A stretch of 64,000 nt of DNA from Herbaspirillum autotrophicum. GTDB lineage: Bacteria > Pseudomonadota > Gammaproteobacteria > Burkholderiales > Burkholderiaceae_D. The notes below the pieces were generated by a model, which was given only the letters and a program-made list of their open reading frames with translations, was not told the origin of the DNA and did no database searches. This document shows positions 26,914-37,551 of this stretch, piece by piece. The stretch spans positions 62,001 through 126,000 of the forward strand of contig NZ_LFLS01000010.1 in NCBI RefSeq assembly GCF_001189915.1. Reading direction: 5' to 3'. Made by a program: the position numbers and the translations under genes. Position 1 is the stretch's first letter. Every line of letters begins with the position of its first letter.

Positions 26914-27270
26914 ATGTCCACCAACGTTACCGCTTCCGGACTTCAATACGAAGAACTGCAACTTGGCACTGGCGAAGAAGCCAAGGCTGGCAACCATGTC
27001 AGCGTGCATTACACCGGCTGGCTGCAAAATACCGACGGCAGCGCCGGCAGCAAGTTTGACTCGAGTAAAGACCGCAATGATCCGTTTGCGTTCCCTTTGG
27101 GTGCCGGCCATGTGATCAAGGGTTGGGATGAAGGCGTACAAGGCATGAAAGTCGGCGGCGTACGCAAGCTGATCATTCCTGCTGCGCTGGGTTATGGCGC
27201 ACGCGGCGCCGGCGGCGTGATTCCACCGAACGCCACGCTGATCTTCGAAGTTGAATTGCTGGCAGTCTGA
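26914..27270 (+). CDS. FKBP-type peptidyl-prolyl cis-trans isomerase
   Basis: 118 residues, one complete FKBP domain without signal peptide: VSVHYTGWL at about 29-37, PLGAGHVIKGWDEGV at about 62-76, and PPNATLIFEVELL at the end. It catalyses prolyl isomerisation in the cytoplasm as a folding helper. The ATG at 26914 follows AAAGGAAA; the open frame upstream has no relation to FKBPs. It precedes the acyl-CoA-binding protein gene by 20 bases, so they probably share a transcript. Confidence 0.93.
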   Translation: MSTNVTASGLQYEELQLGTGEEAKAGNHVSVHYTGWLQNTDGSAGSKFDSSKDRNDPFAFPLGAGHVIKGWDEGVQGMKVGGVRKLIIPAALGYGARGAGGVIPPNATLIFEVELLAV

Positions 27271-27290
27271 ACCCGCCAAGGAGCCTGACG

Positions 27291-27545
27291 ATGAGCTTGA
27301 AAGAACAGTTTGAACAAACGGTAGCGGAATCAAAGAATCTGGCGCAACGGCCGGACAACATGACACTGCTGAAGATGTACGGTCTCTACAAACAAGGCAG
27401 CAGCGGCGATGCGCAAGGCGAACGTCCGGGCATGACCGACTTCGTGGCCCGCGCCAAATGGGATGCATGGAATGCACTCAAAGGCACCGGCCAAGAAGAT
27501 GCCATGCAGCAGTACATCGACCTGATTGCCGATCTCAAATCCTGA
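27291..27545 (+). CDS. acyl-CoA-binding protein
   Basis: 84 residues, the standard ACBP length. The four-helix pattern includes LLKMYGLYKQGSSGD (about 23-37), the conserved KWDAWNALKG (about 55-64) and a C-terminal YIDLI. The lysine and tyrosine residues that contact the CoA phosphate and adenine are present in these motifs. It binds long-chain acyl-CoA in the cytosol. It ends just before an intrinsic terminator. Confidence 0.94.
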   Translation: MSLKEQFEQTVAESKNLAQRPDNMTLLKMYGLYKQGSSGDAQGERPGMTDFVARAKWDAWNALKGTGQEDAMQQYIDLIADLKS

Positions 27546-27581
27546 TTTCAGCGTGACGTCATGCCCGCCAGCTCGGGCAAA

Positions 27582-27616
27582 ACATGCCGTTCAGCCAACA
27601 CTGGACGGCATTTTTC
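27582..27616 (+). terminator. Rho-independent terminator after the acyl-CoA-binding protein gene
   Basis: ATGCCGT-T-CAG pairs with CTG-G-ACGGCAT around a six-base loop (one mismatch), followed by TTTTTC. It lies 38 bases after the stop codon and between convergent genes. Confidence 0.8.
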
Positions 27617-27628
27617 ATTGCCGCCGGC

Positions 27629-28099
27629 TCACGGCATTCTGGCAAAGATGGTCTGCAATACCTGGCTTTTGTGCGGTCCCTGAATCGTGGTCTGCATCTC
27701 GAAATGATCTCCATCCGCGAGCCGGTACTGGCTGCTGTAACAGTCTGCGATGCAGGTATGCACTGCACATGGCAGCAAGGCCTGGCGTGACGGCGACCAG
27801 CGATACGATTGATAGGATTTGCCGTTATCGGTGCCGTCGGCGAAAAACACGTCGACCAGGTCATCCCGCAAGACATAACGATAACGCCGCGTGAACGGGA
27901 TCGGGCGGCCATTGACCGAGGCGGTCAGCAGCAATTGTCCACGCTCCTCGAACAGCAGCTCGCCGGCCCCGCTGCCGGCAACAAATCCGGCGACACCGCT
28001 GGCCTGCGCCACAGTGCGTTGTGCGCCATCGAGTACCGCGCGCGTCAAGCGCCAATTGCCGCGAAAGAACTGAAACAGGTCCTGGTTCGGGCGGGTCAT
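27629..28099 (-). CDS. DUF6314-like lipocalin-fold protein
   Basis: 156 residues, no signal peptide or membrane segment. The N-terminal FFRGNWRLTR, the repeated beta-strand pattern, YRYVLRDDLVDVFFADG and the C-terminal HFEMQTTIQGPHKS match the DUF6314 group, which I recall as small lipocalin-like beta barrels of unknown role. It lies 15 bases downstream of the SpoU-type methylase gene and is the last gene of the long minus-strand block. Confidence 0.65.
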   Translation of the reverse strand: MTRPNQDLFQFFRGNWRLTRAVLDGAQRTVAQASGVAGFVAGSGAGELLFEERGQLLLTASVNGRPIPFTRRYRYVLRDDLVDVFFADGTDNGKSYQSYRWSPSRQALLPCAVHTCIADCYSSQYRLADGDHFEMQTTIQGPHKSQVLQTIFARMP

Positions 28100-28114
28100 G
28101 ACGGCACGGATGTC

Positions 28115-28903
28115 TTAATGCGGCACGCTTTGGCGCATCTGCTCGAAAAAACAGACGGCGGCAGCGGCGGCAACGTTGAGTGACTCCATCGCACCGCGAT
28201 GCGGAATCACCACCTGCAAACTGGCCGCAGCCAGCAACTCGGCCGACACGCCCTGCCCTTCATGACCGAACAACCATGCCACCGGTGCGCTCAGGTCGGC
28301 CTGGTAAATGGTTTTCTGCGCGTAGGAACTGGTGGCCAACACCGGAATGCGACTGTCCTTGCAGAGCGTCAGCAAGTCAGCGTTTTCGACGATATCGAGC
28401 AGGAAATGCGCGCCCATGCCGGCGCGCAGCACCTTGGGCGACCATGCCGCGGCGGTGCCCGGTGCACAAAACACTTGCGTGATCCCTGCGGCTGCCGCAC
28501 TGCGCAGAATCGAGCCGAGATTGCCGGGATCCTGCACGTTGTCGAGCAATACTGCCGAGCTCGTCAATGCTGGCGGCGCCACCGGTCTGGGCGTCTCGAT
28601 AACCAGCAACAAACCGACCCCATGCTCAACCTGACTGATGGCCTGATACAAGACATCCGGCAAGCAAATGCAGGCAGTGCCAAGCTGCTCGCACTGCGCC
28701 ACCAGCGGACTGACTTCCGCATGCGCCAACGCGCTGTCGGCCACGATGCAGTACAGCGGCGCGACGCCGCGTTGCAGCCAGGCCTGCGCCAGATGCACGC
28801 CATCCAGCAGGCTCTGGCCGGCTTTACGCCGTGCCTGGGCGCTGGTGGCCAGTTGCTTGAGTTCTTTGTAAAGCGGATTATCGCGGGAAGAGATCGGTTT
28901 CAT
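28115..28903 (-). CDS. TrmH/SpoU-family RNA 2'-O-methyltransferase
   Basis: 262 residues. An N-terminal L30e-like substrate-binding domain (residues about 1-95) precedes a SPOUT knot domain with its three motifs: NVQDPGNLGSILR, LFGHEGQGV and IPHRGAMESLNVA. It methylates ribose 2'-OH in rRNA or tRNA using SAM; the exact target (for example an RlmB- or TsnR-like site) is not decided by sequence alone. It lies 12 bases after rnhB. Confidence 0.9.
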   Translation of the reverse strand: MKPISSRDNPLYKELKQLATSAQARRKAGQSLLDGVHLAQAWLQRGVAPLYCIVADSALAHAEVSPLVAQCEQLGTACICLPDVLYQAISQVEHGVGLLLVIETPRPVAPPALTSSAVLLDNVQDPGNLGSILRSAAAAGITQVFCAPGTAAAWSPKVLRAGMGAHFLLDIVENADLLTLCKDSRIPVLATSSYAQKTIYQADLSAPVAWLFGHEGQGVSAELLAAASLQVVIPHRGAMESLNVAAAAAVCFFEQMRQSVPH

Positions 28904-28915
28904 GCCGGGGCTCCG

Positions 28916-29542
28916 TCATTTGCGACCGGCGACCGACAGCAAAGCGCGCACTGGCGCATAAGAGCGGCGATGTACCGGCGATACACCGTGCAAACGCAAC
29001 AACTCCAGATGCAATGCGGTCGGATAACCCTTGTGACGATCAAACGCGTAGTGCGGATACTGCATATGCAAATCGACCAGTGCCGCATCGCGTGCGGTCT
29101 TGGCCAGGATCGATGCGGCCGAAATGGCAGCCACCTTGTCGTCACCCTTGATGATGGCTTCCGAACGTATCGTCATCACCGGGCAGCGATTGCCATCGAT
29201 CAGCGCCAGTGTCGGCACCACCTGCAAGGCTTCCACTGCGCGTCGCATTGCCAGCATGCTGGCGTGCAGGATATTGAGACTGTCGATCTCTTCTTCCGAG
29301 CATTGCGCCACCGCCCAGGCCAGCGCATGCTCTTTGATTTCCAGCGCCAGGTTGTCGCGCCGTGCTTCGCTGAGCTTCTTGGAATCGCGCAAACCGGCAA
29401 TCGGCCGCTGCGGGTCCAGTATCACGGCAGCCGCAAACACCGGGCCGGCCAACGGGCCACGGCCCGCTTCATCGACGCCGCAAATCACTTCGCCATCGTA
29501 ATCGAACAAATTAAAACTCAGATCAGCCGCCATGTTTACCAT
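28916..29542 (-). CDS. rnhB: ribonuclease HII
   Basis: 208 residues. The active-site DEAGRG motif lies at 24-29, and SKKLSEARR, the later acidic residue in LIDGN, and the helix with [13 protein letters not shown] are all as in RNase HII. It removes single ribonucleotides and RNA primers from RNA-DNA hybrids. The ATG at 29542 lies 4 bases after the lpxB stop; a second ATG three codons later (29533) is possible. The lpxA-lpxB-rnhB order is common in proteobacteria. Confidence 0.95.
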   Translation of the reverse strand: MVNMAADLSFNLFDYDGEVICGVDEAGRGPLAGPVFAAAVILDPQRPIAGLRDSKKLSEARRDNLALEIKEHALAWAVAQCSEEEIDSLNILHASMLAMRRAVEALQVVPTLALIDGNRCPVMTIRSEAIIKGDDKVAAISAASILAKTARDAALVDLHMQYPHYAFDRHKGYPTALHLELLRLHGVSPVHRRSYAPVRALLSVAGRK

Positions 29543-29546
29543 TGTG

Positions 29547-30728
29547 TTATCGCCCGGAACTGGTTCCGCCGGCGTGTCTTTCGAGCATTGCGCAAACCGC
29601 TTGCGCACTTGCATTTGCGGTATCGCGCAAGAGTGAGTGATGCATATCGATGAAGCGCTGTCGCAAGCGCTCCAGATGTGCCGGATCTTCCATTTGCTGC
29701 CACAAGGCATCCGCCAACGCTTGCGGCGTTGCCGCCTGTTGCACCAACTCCGGCACCAGAAATTCGCGTGCCAGAATATTCGGCAAACCAATCCAGGGTT
29801 GGTAATTCATGTGGCGCATGATTTGGTAGGAAGCGCACATCATCTTGTACGCTATCACCATCGGCTTCTTGTACAGCGCCACTTCCAGCGAGGCGGTACC
29901 GGAGGCCACCAGCACCGCGTCGGATGCTTCCATCACGCGATGCGACTGACCGTCGATGACCTGAATGTCCAGATCGGCCACGCCCGCCTGTTGCAGCAAT
30001 TGCATGAAACAGGCGCGCTGCTTGTCGCCCGCCATCGGCACTACAAATTGCAGTTGCGGATCGCGTTGCGCCAGCAAACGCGCTGCGCCAAGAAAACTGG
30101 CGCTGTTGTATTTCAATTCTGAAATCCGGCTGCCGGGCAAGATGCCGACTACCCGCCGTTGCTGCGACAGACCCAGCGCCGTGCGCGCCGCCGCCTGATC
30201 CGGCACCATCGGAATCACTTCCGCCAGCGGATGACCGACATAGGTTACCGGAATGCCGGCGCGCCGGTAGATCTCTTCTTCGAACGGGAAAATGACCAGC
30301 ATGTGCGACACTGCACGCGCGATTTTCTTGATACGACCGCCACGCCAGGCCCAGATTTGCGGACCGATGAAATGCATGGTGGGAATGCCGGCCTCGCGCA
30401 ATTGCAATTCGAGACCAAGATTGAAACCGGGATAATCAATGCCGATGAAGGCCGCCGGACGCTGCGCCAGCAACTGATCACGCAAGGCATTTTGAATGCC
30501 CTTGATTTCGCGGTAACGGGGAATCACTTCAAACAGGCCGCGCACGGTCAGCTTGTCCATGGGCCAGTCGCTGACAAAACCCTCGGCCGCCATGTGCATG
30601 CCGCCGATGCCATGCAGATGCGCATGCGGCAAACGCGGACGCAAACCCGATAACAACCGGCTCGCAAGCAGATCGCCGGAGCTTTCGCCGGCGACCATCG
30701 CTATGGAGACGTTATCGGATAATGCCAC
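29547..30728 (-). CDS. lpxB: lipid-A-disaccharide synthase LpxB
   Basis: 393 residues from a GTG at 30728 preceded by GAGG nine bases away; this start overlaps the lpxA 3' end by 17 bases. The glycosyltransferase family 19 signatures are present: [11 protein letters not shown] near residue 11, [18 protein letters not shown] and LPGSR. It joins UDP-diacylglucosamine and lipid X to form the lipid A disaccharide at the inner membrane. Confidence 0.95.
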   Translation of the reverse strand: MALSDNVSIAMVAGESSGDLLASRLLSGLRPRLPHAHLHGIGGMHMAAEGFVSDWPMDKLTVRGLFEVIPRYREIKGIQNALRDQLLAQRPAAFIGIDYPGFNLGLELQLREAGIPTMHFIGPQIWAWRGGRIKKIARAVSHMLVIFPFEEEIYRRAGIPVTYVGHPLAEVIPMVPDQAAARTALGLSQQRRVVGILPGSRISELKYNSASFLGAARLLAQRDPQLQFVVPMAGDKQRACFMQLLQQAGVADLDIQVIDGQSHRVMEASDAVLVASGTASLEVALYKKPMVIAYKMMCASYQIMRHMNYQPWIGLPNILAREFLVPELVQQAATPQALADALWQQMEDPAHLERLRQRFIDMHHSLLRDTANASAQAVCAMLERHAGGTSSGR

Positions 30729-31497
30729 GTGTCGAAACCTCGATGAATTCTCGCATCTGACGAATATGCGCTGCGGATTCGGGAGACTTGTCTTCCAGTT
30801 GCTGCAGTTCCAGCTTGGCTTGTTCCAGCGGCAGACCGGAGCGATAGACGACCTTGTAGGCACGCTTGATCGCCATGATCTGTTCGCTGCTGAAACCGCG
30901 TCGTTTCAAGCCTTCGCTGTTGATGCCGGCCGGTACTGCGCGGTTGCCGGCCGCCGTCACGAACGGCGGGATATCCTGGCTGACTGCAGCGGTGAATGCC
31001 GTCATCGCATGGGCGCCGATATGACAGAACTGGTGCACCGAAGTGAACCCGCCCAGGAACACCCAGTCGCCCAGATGCACATGTCCGGCCAGCGTTGCAT
31101 TGTTGGCCAGGATGATGTTGTTGCCCAATTGACAATCATGGGCCAGATGCACATAGGCCATGATCCAGTTGTCATTGCCGATGCGCGTCGCGCCCGCATC
31201 CTGTACCGTGCCCAGATTGAAGGTCACGAATTCGCGGATGGTATTGCGGTCGCCGATTTCCAGCCGGGTCGGTTCGCCGGCGTACTTCTTGTCCTGCGGC
31301 GCAGCGCCGAGCGAGCTGAACTGGAAAATCTGGTTGTCACGGCCAATCGTGGTATGGCCTTCGATCACGACATGCGGACCGATACGGGTACCGGCGCCGA
31401 TCTGCACATGCGGACCGATCACCGTGAACGCACCAACCTCTACTGATGAGTCAAGTTGTGCGCCGGGGGCAATAACGGCGCTGGAATGAATAGCCAT
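30712..31497 (-). CDS. lpxA: acyl-ACP--UDP-N-acetylglucosamine O-acyltransferase LpxA
   Basis: 261 residues, the usual length. A left-handed beta helix of hexapeptide repeats occupies about residues 1-190, with the catalytic histidine context [13 protein letters not shown], and is followed by a short helical C-terminal domain. It performs the first acylation in lipid A synthesis. It lies 3 bases after fabZ. Confidence 0.96.
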   Translation of the reverse strand: MAIHSSAVIAPGAQLDSSVEVGAFTVIGPHVQIGAGTRIGPHVVIEGHTTIGRDNQIFQFSSLGAAPQDKKYAGEPTRLEIGDRNTIREFVTFNLGTVQDAGATRIGNDNWIMAYVHLAHDCQLGNNIILANNATLAGHVHLGDWVFLGGFTSVHQFCHIGAHAMTAFTAAVSQDIPPFVTAAGNRAVPAGINSEGLKRRGFSSEQIMAIKRAYKVVYRSGLPLEQAKLELQQLEDKSPESAAHIRQMREFIEVSTRGIIR

Positions 31498-31500
31498 GGA

Positions 31501-31965
31501 TCAGTCGGGCTTGGCGCCATCGTTGGCATTGCGCATGGTGCACATGAACTCGGCTTCGACCGCCATCTCGCCATCCACCGTGGCCACTGCCTTGTACTTC
31601 CAGATACCGCGCACGATACGCACGATCTCGACTTGCAGCTTGAGCTGGTCGCCCGGCACCACGATACGGCGGAAGCGAGCCTTGTCGATACCGAGGAAAT
31701 ACACCACGGTATGCTCATCCGGCTTGCGGCCTTCCGTCAGGAACGACAGCAAGGCGGCGGCTTGCGCCAGCGCTTCGATGGTCAGTACGCCCGGCATTAC
31801 CGGCTTGTTCGGAAAATGGCCATTGAAGAACTCTTCGTTGGCAGTCACGTTCTTGAGTGCGGTGATGGTCTTGCCGCTTTCCCATTCGAGTACGCGGTCG
31901 ACCAGCAACAGCGGATAACGATGCGGGAGGTATTCTTTGATTTGATTGATGTCTAGGCTAGTCAT
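31501..31965 (-). CDS. fabZ: (3R)-hydroxyacyl-ACP dehydratase FabZ
   Basis: 154 residues, a single hotdog fold. Catalytic His50 lies in [13 protein letters not shown] and Glu64 in LTIEALAQ, as in FabZ. It dehydrates hydroxyacyl-ACP in fatty acid synthesis and competes with LpxA and LpxD for hydroxyacyl-ACP, which explains its place between them. Its start overlaps the lpxD end by 8 bases. Confidence 0.96.
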   Translation of the reverse strand: MTSLDINQIKEYLPHRYPLLLVDRVLEWESGKTITALKNVTANEEFFNGHFPNKPVMPGVLTIEALAQAAALLSFLTEGRKPDEHTVVYFLGIDKARFRRIVVPGDQLKLQVEIVRIVRGIWKYKAVATVDGEMAVEAEFMCTMRNANDGAKPD

Positions 31966-33007
31966 TTTGTTCTGTCAGCGATTTGATCGTTTTTTCTAAT
32001 GCCCGGATTTTCTCACGCATTGAGCCCAGATTGCGTACCAGTGCAGCAGATTTTTCCCAATCGCCGTGCTTGGCGACCGGATAAAACCCGGTATATTGGC
32101 CCGGCTCCGAAATCGAGCGCAATGCCAGCGTGCCGGCCGAGACATGGACCCGGTCGGCAATCGTGATATGGCCATGAATCATCGCCGCGCCGCCAATCGA
32201 GCAATATTTGCCGATGGTGGCGCTGCCGGCGATACCGGCGCAGGCGGCAATCGCCGTATGCGCACCGATATGGCAATTGTGGGCAATCTGGATCTGGTTA
32301 TCGAGCTTGACGCCCTCTTCGATCACGGTATCCGACAAGGCGCCGCGATCAATCGTGGTGTTGGCGCCGATTTCGACGTCGTCACCGATGACCACCCGAC
32401 CGACCTGCGGAATCTTGATCCATTCGCCGCCTTCATTGGCAAAGCCGAAACCGTCAGCGCCAATGACGACACCGGAGTGCACGATACCGCGTGCGCCGAT
32501 GATACAAGCAGCATGCAGGGTAACCCGGGCATAAAAATGGGTATCCGCACCGACACTGGCGTGACGACCGATATAGCTGCCGGCATCGATCACGGCGCGC
32601 TCGCCGATGACGGCACCCGCTTCAATCACCACCTGCGGTCCGATGACGGCGCTGGCGGCAATACTGGCGGCAGGGTCAACGCAAGCGCTGGCATGCACAC
32701 CGGGCACCAGCGGATCGGCAGCAGCAGCGGCAAATAACTGCGCGGCACGGGCGAAATAGGCGTAAGGATTTTTGGTGATGATGCGCGCGCCGCCATAACT
32801 GCTGATGGCAGCGTTATCGGCTTCGGACAAGATCAGCGCTGCCGCCTGCGTTTGCCCGGCCTGCGCTCTGAATTTGGGATTGGAGAGAAACGTGATGTGG
32901 GACGCAGTTGCCGCGTCGAGCGGCGCGATGGCACTGACTTCAATCTGTGCATCGCCCTGCAGTTGGCCACCCAGGCGTTCGACCAACTGTTCCAGCCGAA
33001 TACTCAT
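31958..33007 (-). CDS. lpxD: UDP-3-O-(3-hydroxyacyl)glucosamine N-acyltransferase LpxD
   Basis: 349 residues from the ATG at 33007. An N-terminal uridine-binding domain (about 1-100, ending in NPYAYFARA) is followed by hexapeptide repeats and a C-terminal helix with a coiled, charged tail. The catalytic histidine region is in [12 protein letters not shown]. It adds the N-linked acyl chain in lipid A synthesis. The longer in-frame reading upstream (about 19 residues) lacks LpxD character. Confidence 0.95.
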   Translation of the reverse strand: MSIRLEQLVERLGGQLQGDAQIEVSAIAPLDAATASHITFLSNPKFRAQAGQTQAAALILSEADNAAISSYGGARIITKNPYAYFARAAQLFAAAAADPLVPGVHASACVDPAASIAASAVIGPQVVIEAGAVIGERAVIDAGSYIGRHASVGADTHFYARVTLHAACIIGARGIVHSGVVIGADGFGFANEGGEWIKIPQVGRVVIGDDVEIGANTTIDRGALSDTVIEEGVKLDNQIQIAHNCHIGAHTAIAACAGIAGSATIGKYCSIGGAAMIHGHITIADRVHVSAGTLALRSISEPGQYTGFYPVAKHGDWEKSAALVRNLGSMREKIRALEKTIKSLTEQND

Positions 33008-33090
33008 GTTGGCCTTCTTAGCTTGTTGCTCCGCCGCCGCTGCGCATTGCTGCCAGGGGCACACAATGCAACCGCGGACGGCGGATTGGA

Positions 33091-33594
33091 TTACTTGGAC
33101 AATTCCTTGAGCACCTTGTCGGTGATGTCGATGCGCTTGCTGGCATAGACTGCCTCCTGGAATACGATGTCGTATTTTTCAGCTTCGGCGATCTGACGGA
33201 TCACCTTGTTGGTACGTTCCAGCACCACTGCCAGTTCTTCATTGCGACGCTGATTCAGATCTTCACGGAATTCGCGCTGCTTGCGCTGGAATTCCTTGTC
33301 CAGATCGCTCAGGTCGCGCTGACGCTTCATGCGCTCGGACTCGGACAGCACGGCGGCATCCTTGTCGAGCTTGTCGGAAGTTGCCTTCAGGCGTGCAGCC
33401 ACGTCTTGCAGGTCTTTGTCGCGCTTGGCGAATTCCTGCTCCAGCTTGGTTTGCGCAGCCTTGGCTGGCGCCGCTTCGCGGAAAATGCGCTCAGTGCTGA
33501 CAAAAGCGATTTTTTCCTGCGCCTGCGCATGGGAAAACGAAAGCAGGCCGACTGCCAGCACTGCGGTATGAAACGATAACAACGATTTGGTCAT
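33091..33594 (-). CDS. skp: OmpH/Skp-family periplasmic chaperone
   Basis: 167 residues from the ATG at 33594, with a signal peptide ending in AQA near residue 25. A TTG three codons upstream (33603) is better spaced (7 bases) from GGAG and could be the true start. The mature protein is highly charged and helical, with long heptad stretches at about 60-125, as in the tentacle helices of Skp, which holds unfolded outer-membrane proteins for BamA. It lies 54 bases after bamA, its functional partner. Confidence 0.92.
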   Translation of the reverse strand: MTKSLLSFHTAVLAVGLLSFSHAQAQEKIAFVSTERIFREAAPAKAAQTKLEQEFAKRDKDLQDVAARLKATSDKLDKDAAVLSESERMKRQRDLSDLDKEFQRKQREFREDLNQRRNEELAVVLERTNKVIRQIAEAEKYDIVFQEAVYASKRIDITDKVLKELSK

Positions 33595-33648
33595 GAACTT
33601 CAAGATCATTCTCCGTATTGCAAAAAACAATTATGCCATTAAGTCTGG

Positions 33649-36060
33649 TCAGAATCCGGTGCCGAGCTGGAACTGGAAGGATTGCAGTTTATCACCTGGG
33701 TTGGTGACCGAACCGTCACCGTTCTTCGCGTTCAAGGCTTTACCGTAGCTCAGCTTGAGCGGACCGATTGGCGAAATCCAGCTGATACCGAAACCAGCAG
33801 AATAGCGCAAATCGTTGACTTTGATGCGTTCGCCATCGGCAAACACGTTACCGCCGTCAAAGAAAGTGAACCAGCGCAAGCTGCGATCCTGCCCCGAACC
33901 CGGGAACGGGAATTGCAATTCCAGGCTGGCAATCGCGCGCGACGATCCACCCATCGAGTCACCGTACTGATCCTTCAGGTTACCCAGCGATGACGGCTCG
34001 TAACCACGGACGGAGCCGATACCACCGGCATAGAAGTTCTTGAAGATCGGGTACGGCTTGCCGCCATAGCCCTTGCCGTAATCCAGCTCGCCGTTCATGG
34101 CCAGGGTCACGGCATTGCTGAACAATGGCTGGAAGTACTGATGCTGGTAAATGGCGCGATAGTACTGCAAGGTACCTACGGCGGATATTTCAAAATTGGC
34201 ACGTTGATAACGGCCCTTGGTCGGCACCAGTGCACTGTCGCGGCTGTCGCGCTGCCATGCTGCCGTTAGCGGGAAGCTTGTGGTAGAAGCGGTACCGATA
34301 CCGCAGTTAGGTCCATTTTTAGCTAGATCGGTAGTTGCATTACTTGCACAATTTGCAGAACCGCCAAAGTCGCGCACATAAGCCTGATACAGGTTCGGGC
34401 TGGTGGCATCGGTATCGACCTTGGTGTTTTCCACACCGACGCCGAAGAAAATCGTATCGAGTTCCGAGAACGGCACGCCGAACCGGACGTTACCGCCGAC
34501 TGTCTTGACGCGATAATCACCGGTGGTGTACGCCGATGGCCGGATGGTGCGCAGGAACACTTCATAGGTGCGGCTGATGCCGTCATCGGTGAAGTACGGA
34601 TTGGTTTGCGACACCGCAATGGTGCGATAGCGCGAGCTGGTATTGACATCGATACCGATGGTGTTGCCGCTGCCGAAGGCATTGGCTTGCGAAATCGAAC
34701 CGGTCAGGCTCAGTTTGTCGGTTTGCGAGAAACCGGCACCGATCATGATGTTGCCGGTCGGCTTTTCTTCCACCTTCAGATTGACATCAACCTGATCGGT
34801 CGTGTTCGGTACTTCCGGCGTCTCGACGGTCACTTCCTTGAAGTAGCCCAGACGGTCAACGCGATCACGCGACAGCTTGATCTTCTCGCCGTCATACCAG
34901 GAATCTTCAAACTGACGGAATTCGCGGCGGATGACTTCATCGCGGGTCTTGCCGTTGCCGGCAATGTTGACGTGACGCACGTAGACGCGCTTGCCCGGGT
35001 CAACCATGATGGTGAAGGCAACTTCCTTCTTTTCCCGATCAATGATCGGGTTGGTATTGATGTTGGCAAATGCATAACCAAAATTACCGAGGCGTTCGCC
35101 GATTTTCTTGGTGCTTTCAGTCAGCTTGCTGCCGGAATAGACGTCACCCTTCTTGAGCTCGATCGAGGTCGCCAGGTCTTTTTCCATGCCGAACATTTCA
35201 CCCTCAAGCTTGATGTCGGAAACGGTGAACTTGTCGCCTTCCTTGACATTGACGGTGATGTAGATGTCTTTCTTGTCCGGCGTAATCGACACTTGCGTAG
35301 ATTCCACCTGCATTTCGAGGTAGCCGCGGTCCAGATAGTAGGAACGCAGGCTTTCGATGTCACCGGCCAGCTTTTGCTTGGAGTATTGGTCAGCCTTGGT
35401 GTACCAGGTAAACCAGCCCGGCGTGGTCAGCTTGAGCTGGGAACGCAGATCGCTGTCCGAAAATGCCTTGTTGCCGACGATATTGATTTGCTTGATGCGG
35501 GAAACTTCGCCTTCATCCACGGCAAACGTCACGGCCACGCGATTGCGTTCGACCGGGGTCACGGTCGTCGTGACCTTGGCGCCGTACAGACCGCGCGACA
35601 GATACTGACGCTTCAGTTCCTGCTCGGCACGATCAACCTGGGACTTGTCGAAAATGCGCGATTCGCCGACGCCGATTTCCTTGAGCGCCTTGGTCAGTTG
35701 TTCTTTATCGAATTCCTTGATGCCGGTGAAGTCGACACTGGCAATCGCCGGCCGCTCTTCCACTTGCACCACCAGCACGTCGCCTTCGGCTTCCACCCGT
35801 ACATCCTTGAAAAAGCCGGTTGCGTACAAGGCCTTGATGGCGGCGGTGCCCTTTTCATCGGTAAAGGTATCGCCGACGCGCACCGGCAAGTAGCTGAACA
35901 CGGTACCGGCTTCGGTACGCTGGATGCCCTCGACCCGGATGTCCTTGACCACAAAAGGCTCAACCGCAAAGGCCTGGCTGGAACACAGCACAAAAGCTGC
36001 AGCGGCAATCAGACGACGGGAAAAAATCGGTGCCGGGAAGTGCTCGGAATGTAATTTCAT
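33649..36060 (-). CDS. bamA: outer membrane protein assembly factor BamA
   Basis: 803 residues with a signal peptide (about 1-32, SQAFA-VEPF). Five POTRA domains fill about residues 33-430, and a 16-strand beta barrel of the Omp85 family fills the rest. The conserved GGIGSVRGYE loop motif lies near residue 680, and the chain ends in the terminal aromatic GTGF. It inserts beta-barrel proteins into the outer membrane with the other Bam lipoproteins. It follows rseP, the protease of the sigma-E envelope stress response, as in most proteobacteria. Confidence 0.97.
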   Translation of the reverse strand: MKLHSEHFPAPIFSRRLIAAAAFVLCSSQAFAVEPFVVKDIRVEGIQRTEAGTVFSYLPVRVGDTFTDEKGTAAIKALYATGFFKDVRVEAEGDVLVVQVEERPAIASVDFTGIKEFDKEQLTKALKEIGVGESRIFDKSQVDRAEQELKRQYLSRGLYGAKVTTTVTPVERNRVAVTFAVDEGEVSRIKQINIVGNKAFSDSDLRSQLKLTTPGWFTWYTKADQYSKQKLAGDIESLRSYYLDRGYLEMQVESTQVSITPDKKDIYITVNVKEGDKFTVSDIKLEGEMFGMEKDLATSIELKKGDVYSGSKLTESTKKIGERLGNFGYAFANINTNPIIDREKKEVAFTIMVDPGKRVYVRHVNIAGNGKTRDEVIRREFRQFEDSWYDGEKIKLSRDRVDRLGYFKEVTVETPEVPNTTDQVDVNLKVEEKPTGNIMIGAGFSQTDKLSLTGSISQANAFGSGNTIGIDVNTSSRYRTIAVSQTNPYFTDDGISRTYEVFLRTIRPSAYTTGDYRVKTVGGNVRFGVPFSELDTIFFGVGVENTKVDTDATSPNLYQAYVRDFGGSANCASNATTDLAKNGPNCGIGTASTTSFPLTAAWQRDSRDSALVPTKGRYQRANFEISAVGTLQYYRAIYQHQYFQPLFSNAVTLAMNGELDYGKGYGGKPYPIFKNFYAGGIGSVRGYEPSSLGNLKDQYGDSMGGSSRAIASLELQFPFPGSGQDRSLRWFTFFDGGNVFADGERIKVNDLRYSAGFGISWISPIGPLKLSYGKALNAKNGDGSVTNPGDKLQSFQFQLGTGF

Positions 36061-36192
36061 TAGCTATCGTTTATTAACTATATTCTTGCCGGTTGTCGCC
36101 GCAAGGCAAGCCGGATAATTGTAAAAGCCCGCGACCGCCATTGTATTGCCACAATGACCACGGACTATTCCCTAAAAGAACGTCAACAGGTT

Positions 36193-37551
36193 CTAAAACA
36201 TCAGACGCACGATGTCGTTGAAAGCAGCCACGAGCATCAGGGTCATCAAAATACCGAGACCGGCACGCTGAGCAATTTCTCCAAACCGCTCGGACACAGG
36301 GCGTCCAGTCAAAATCTCCAGCGAATAATACAGCAAATGCCCGCCATCTAAAACCGGGATGGGCAAGAGATTCATTACACCCAGACTAATACTGATGAAG
36401 GCGATGAAGCTGAGGTAACTGACCAGGCCAATGCGCGCGGTCTGTCCGGCGTAATCGGCAATGGTAATCGGGCCGGTAATATTTTTCCAGGAGACCTGTC
36501 CGGTCAGCATTTTGCCGATCATCTTGAAGGTCAGCATGCTGGTGTCCCAGGTCCGCTGTGCGCCCTTGGCGATGGCCGTCAGCGGCCCATCGCTGATGAC
36601 CGTCATCTCCGGCGCCAGCGGCACTTCGACCTTGATGCGACCGATCGTCTTGCCGTTGTCCTCTTGCGTATCGGGTACCAGTGCAATACGGAAATCCTGC
36701 CCTGCCCGCACGCCATGCAATTCCAATTGCTTGCCCGGCGAGGCGCGGATCAGCTCCACCAGCGCCAAACCATCCTTGACGGCCACACCGTTGACATCAA
36801 GAATCAAGTCGCCGCTTTGCAGTCCGGCACGTTGCGCAGGACCATCCATGATCTTGCCCAGAATCGCCGGCGGACGCGCCAGACTCAGACCGAGCCGCGT
36901 CAGAAAATCGCTCTCCAGATCCTTGGCACTGAGACTGTCGAGCGGCAACACGATGGTATCGATGCGCTTTGAGCCGGCCGGCCCGGCACGCTCGACATCC
37001 ATGCGCGCGGTCGTTTTTTCCAGCGCCAGCTGCATCAGCTTCCAGCGCAGATCAGACCAGCCATGCACGGCTTCGCCATTGATGGCAGTAATGGTTTCTC
37101 CGCCGCGCACACCAACCTGGTAGGCCAGCGTCTGCGGCTCGGCGGCACGCAACCTGGCAACCGGCTCGGGAATGCCATGCATGTACAGACCGGCAAACAA
37201 GAGGATGGCGAGGATAAAATTGGCCAATGGCCCGGCCGCTACAATGGCAATCCGGCGCCACACCGATTGGCGCGTAAATTCACGGTTGAGATCGGCCGGA
37301 TCGATGTCAGCGACATCCTGCTCACGGGCATCGAGCATCTTGACGTAGCCACCGAGCGGCAAAATGGAAATCGCCCACTCGGTCTGATCGCGGCCAAAAC
37401 GGCGCGACCAGACGACCCGCCCCATGCCGACCGAAAAGCGCAATACCTTGACGCCGCACAGGCGTGCCACCCAGTAATGACCGAGTTCATGCACCACCAC
37501 CAGGGTACCGAGTGCAACGACGAATGCCAGTATGGTATGCAGCAGGTTCAT
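36193..37551 (-). CDS. rseP: site-2 RIP metalloprotease RseP
   Basis: 452 residues. HELGH at 21-25 inside the first membrane helix is the zinc site. Two central PDZ domains follow (about 125-310), and the third ligand is in [12 protein letters not shown] near residue 395. It cleaves the membrane-bound anti-sigma factor to release sigma-E and also removes signal-peptide remnants. Its ATG overlaps the dxr stop by 4 bases. Confidence 0.96.
   Translation of the reverse strand: MNLLHTILAFVVALGTLVVVHELGHYWVARLCGVKVLRFSVGMGRVVWSRRFGRDQTEWAISILPLGGYVKMLDAREQDVADIDPADLNREFTRQSVWRRIAIVAAGPLANFILAILLFAGLYMHGIPEPVARLRAAEPQTLAYQVGVRGGETITAINGEAVHGWSDLRWKLMQLALEKTTARMDVERAGPAGSKRIDTIVLPLDSLSAKDLESDFLTRLGLSLARPPAILGKIMDGPAQRAGLQSGDLILDVNGVAVKDGLALVELIRASPGKQLELHGVRAGQDFRIALVPDTQEDNGKTIGRIKVEVPLAPEMTVISDGPLTAIAKGAQRTWDTSMLTFKMIGKMLTGQVSWKNITGPITIADYAGQTARIGLVSYLSFIAFISISLGVMNLLPIPVLDGGHLLYYSLEILTGRPVSERFGEIAQRAGLGILMTLMLVAAFNDIVRLMF

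Noticed and set aside
28199-29653. 484-codon open frame antisense to the SpoU methylase and rnhB
   Set aside because: It crosses three well-supported genes and has no motif.
34606-36054. 482-codon open frame antisense to bamA
   Set aside because: bamA is full length with POTRA and barrel features; the antisense product has no family resemblance.
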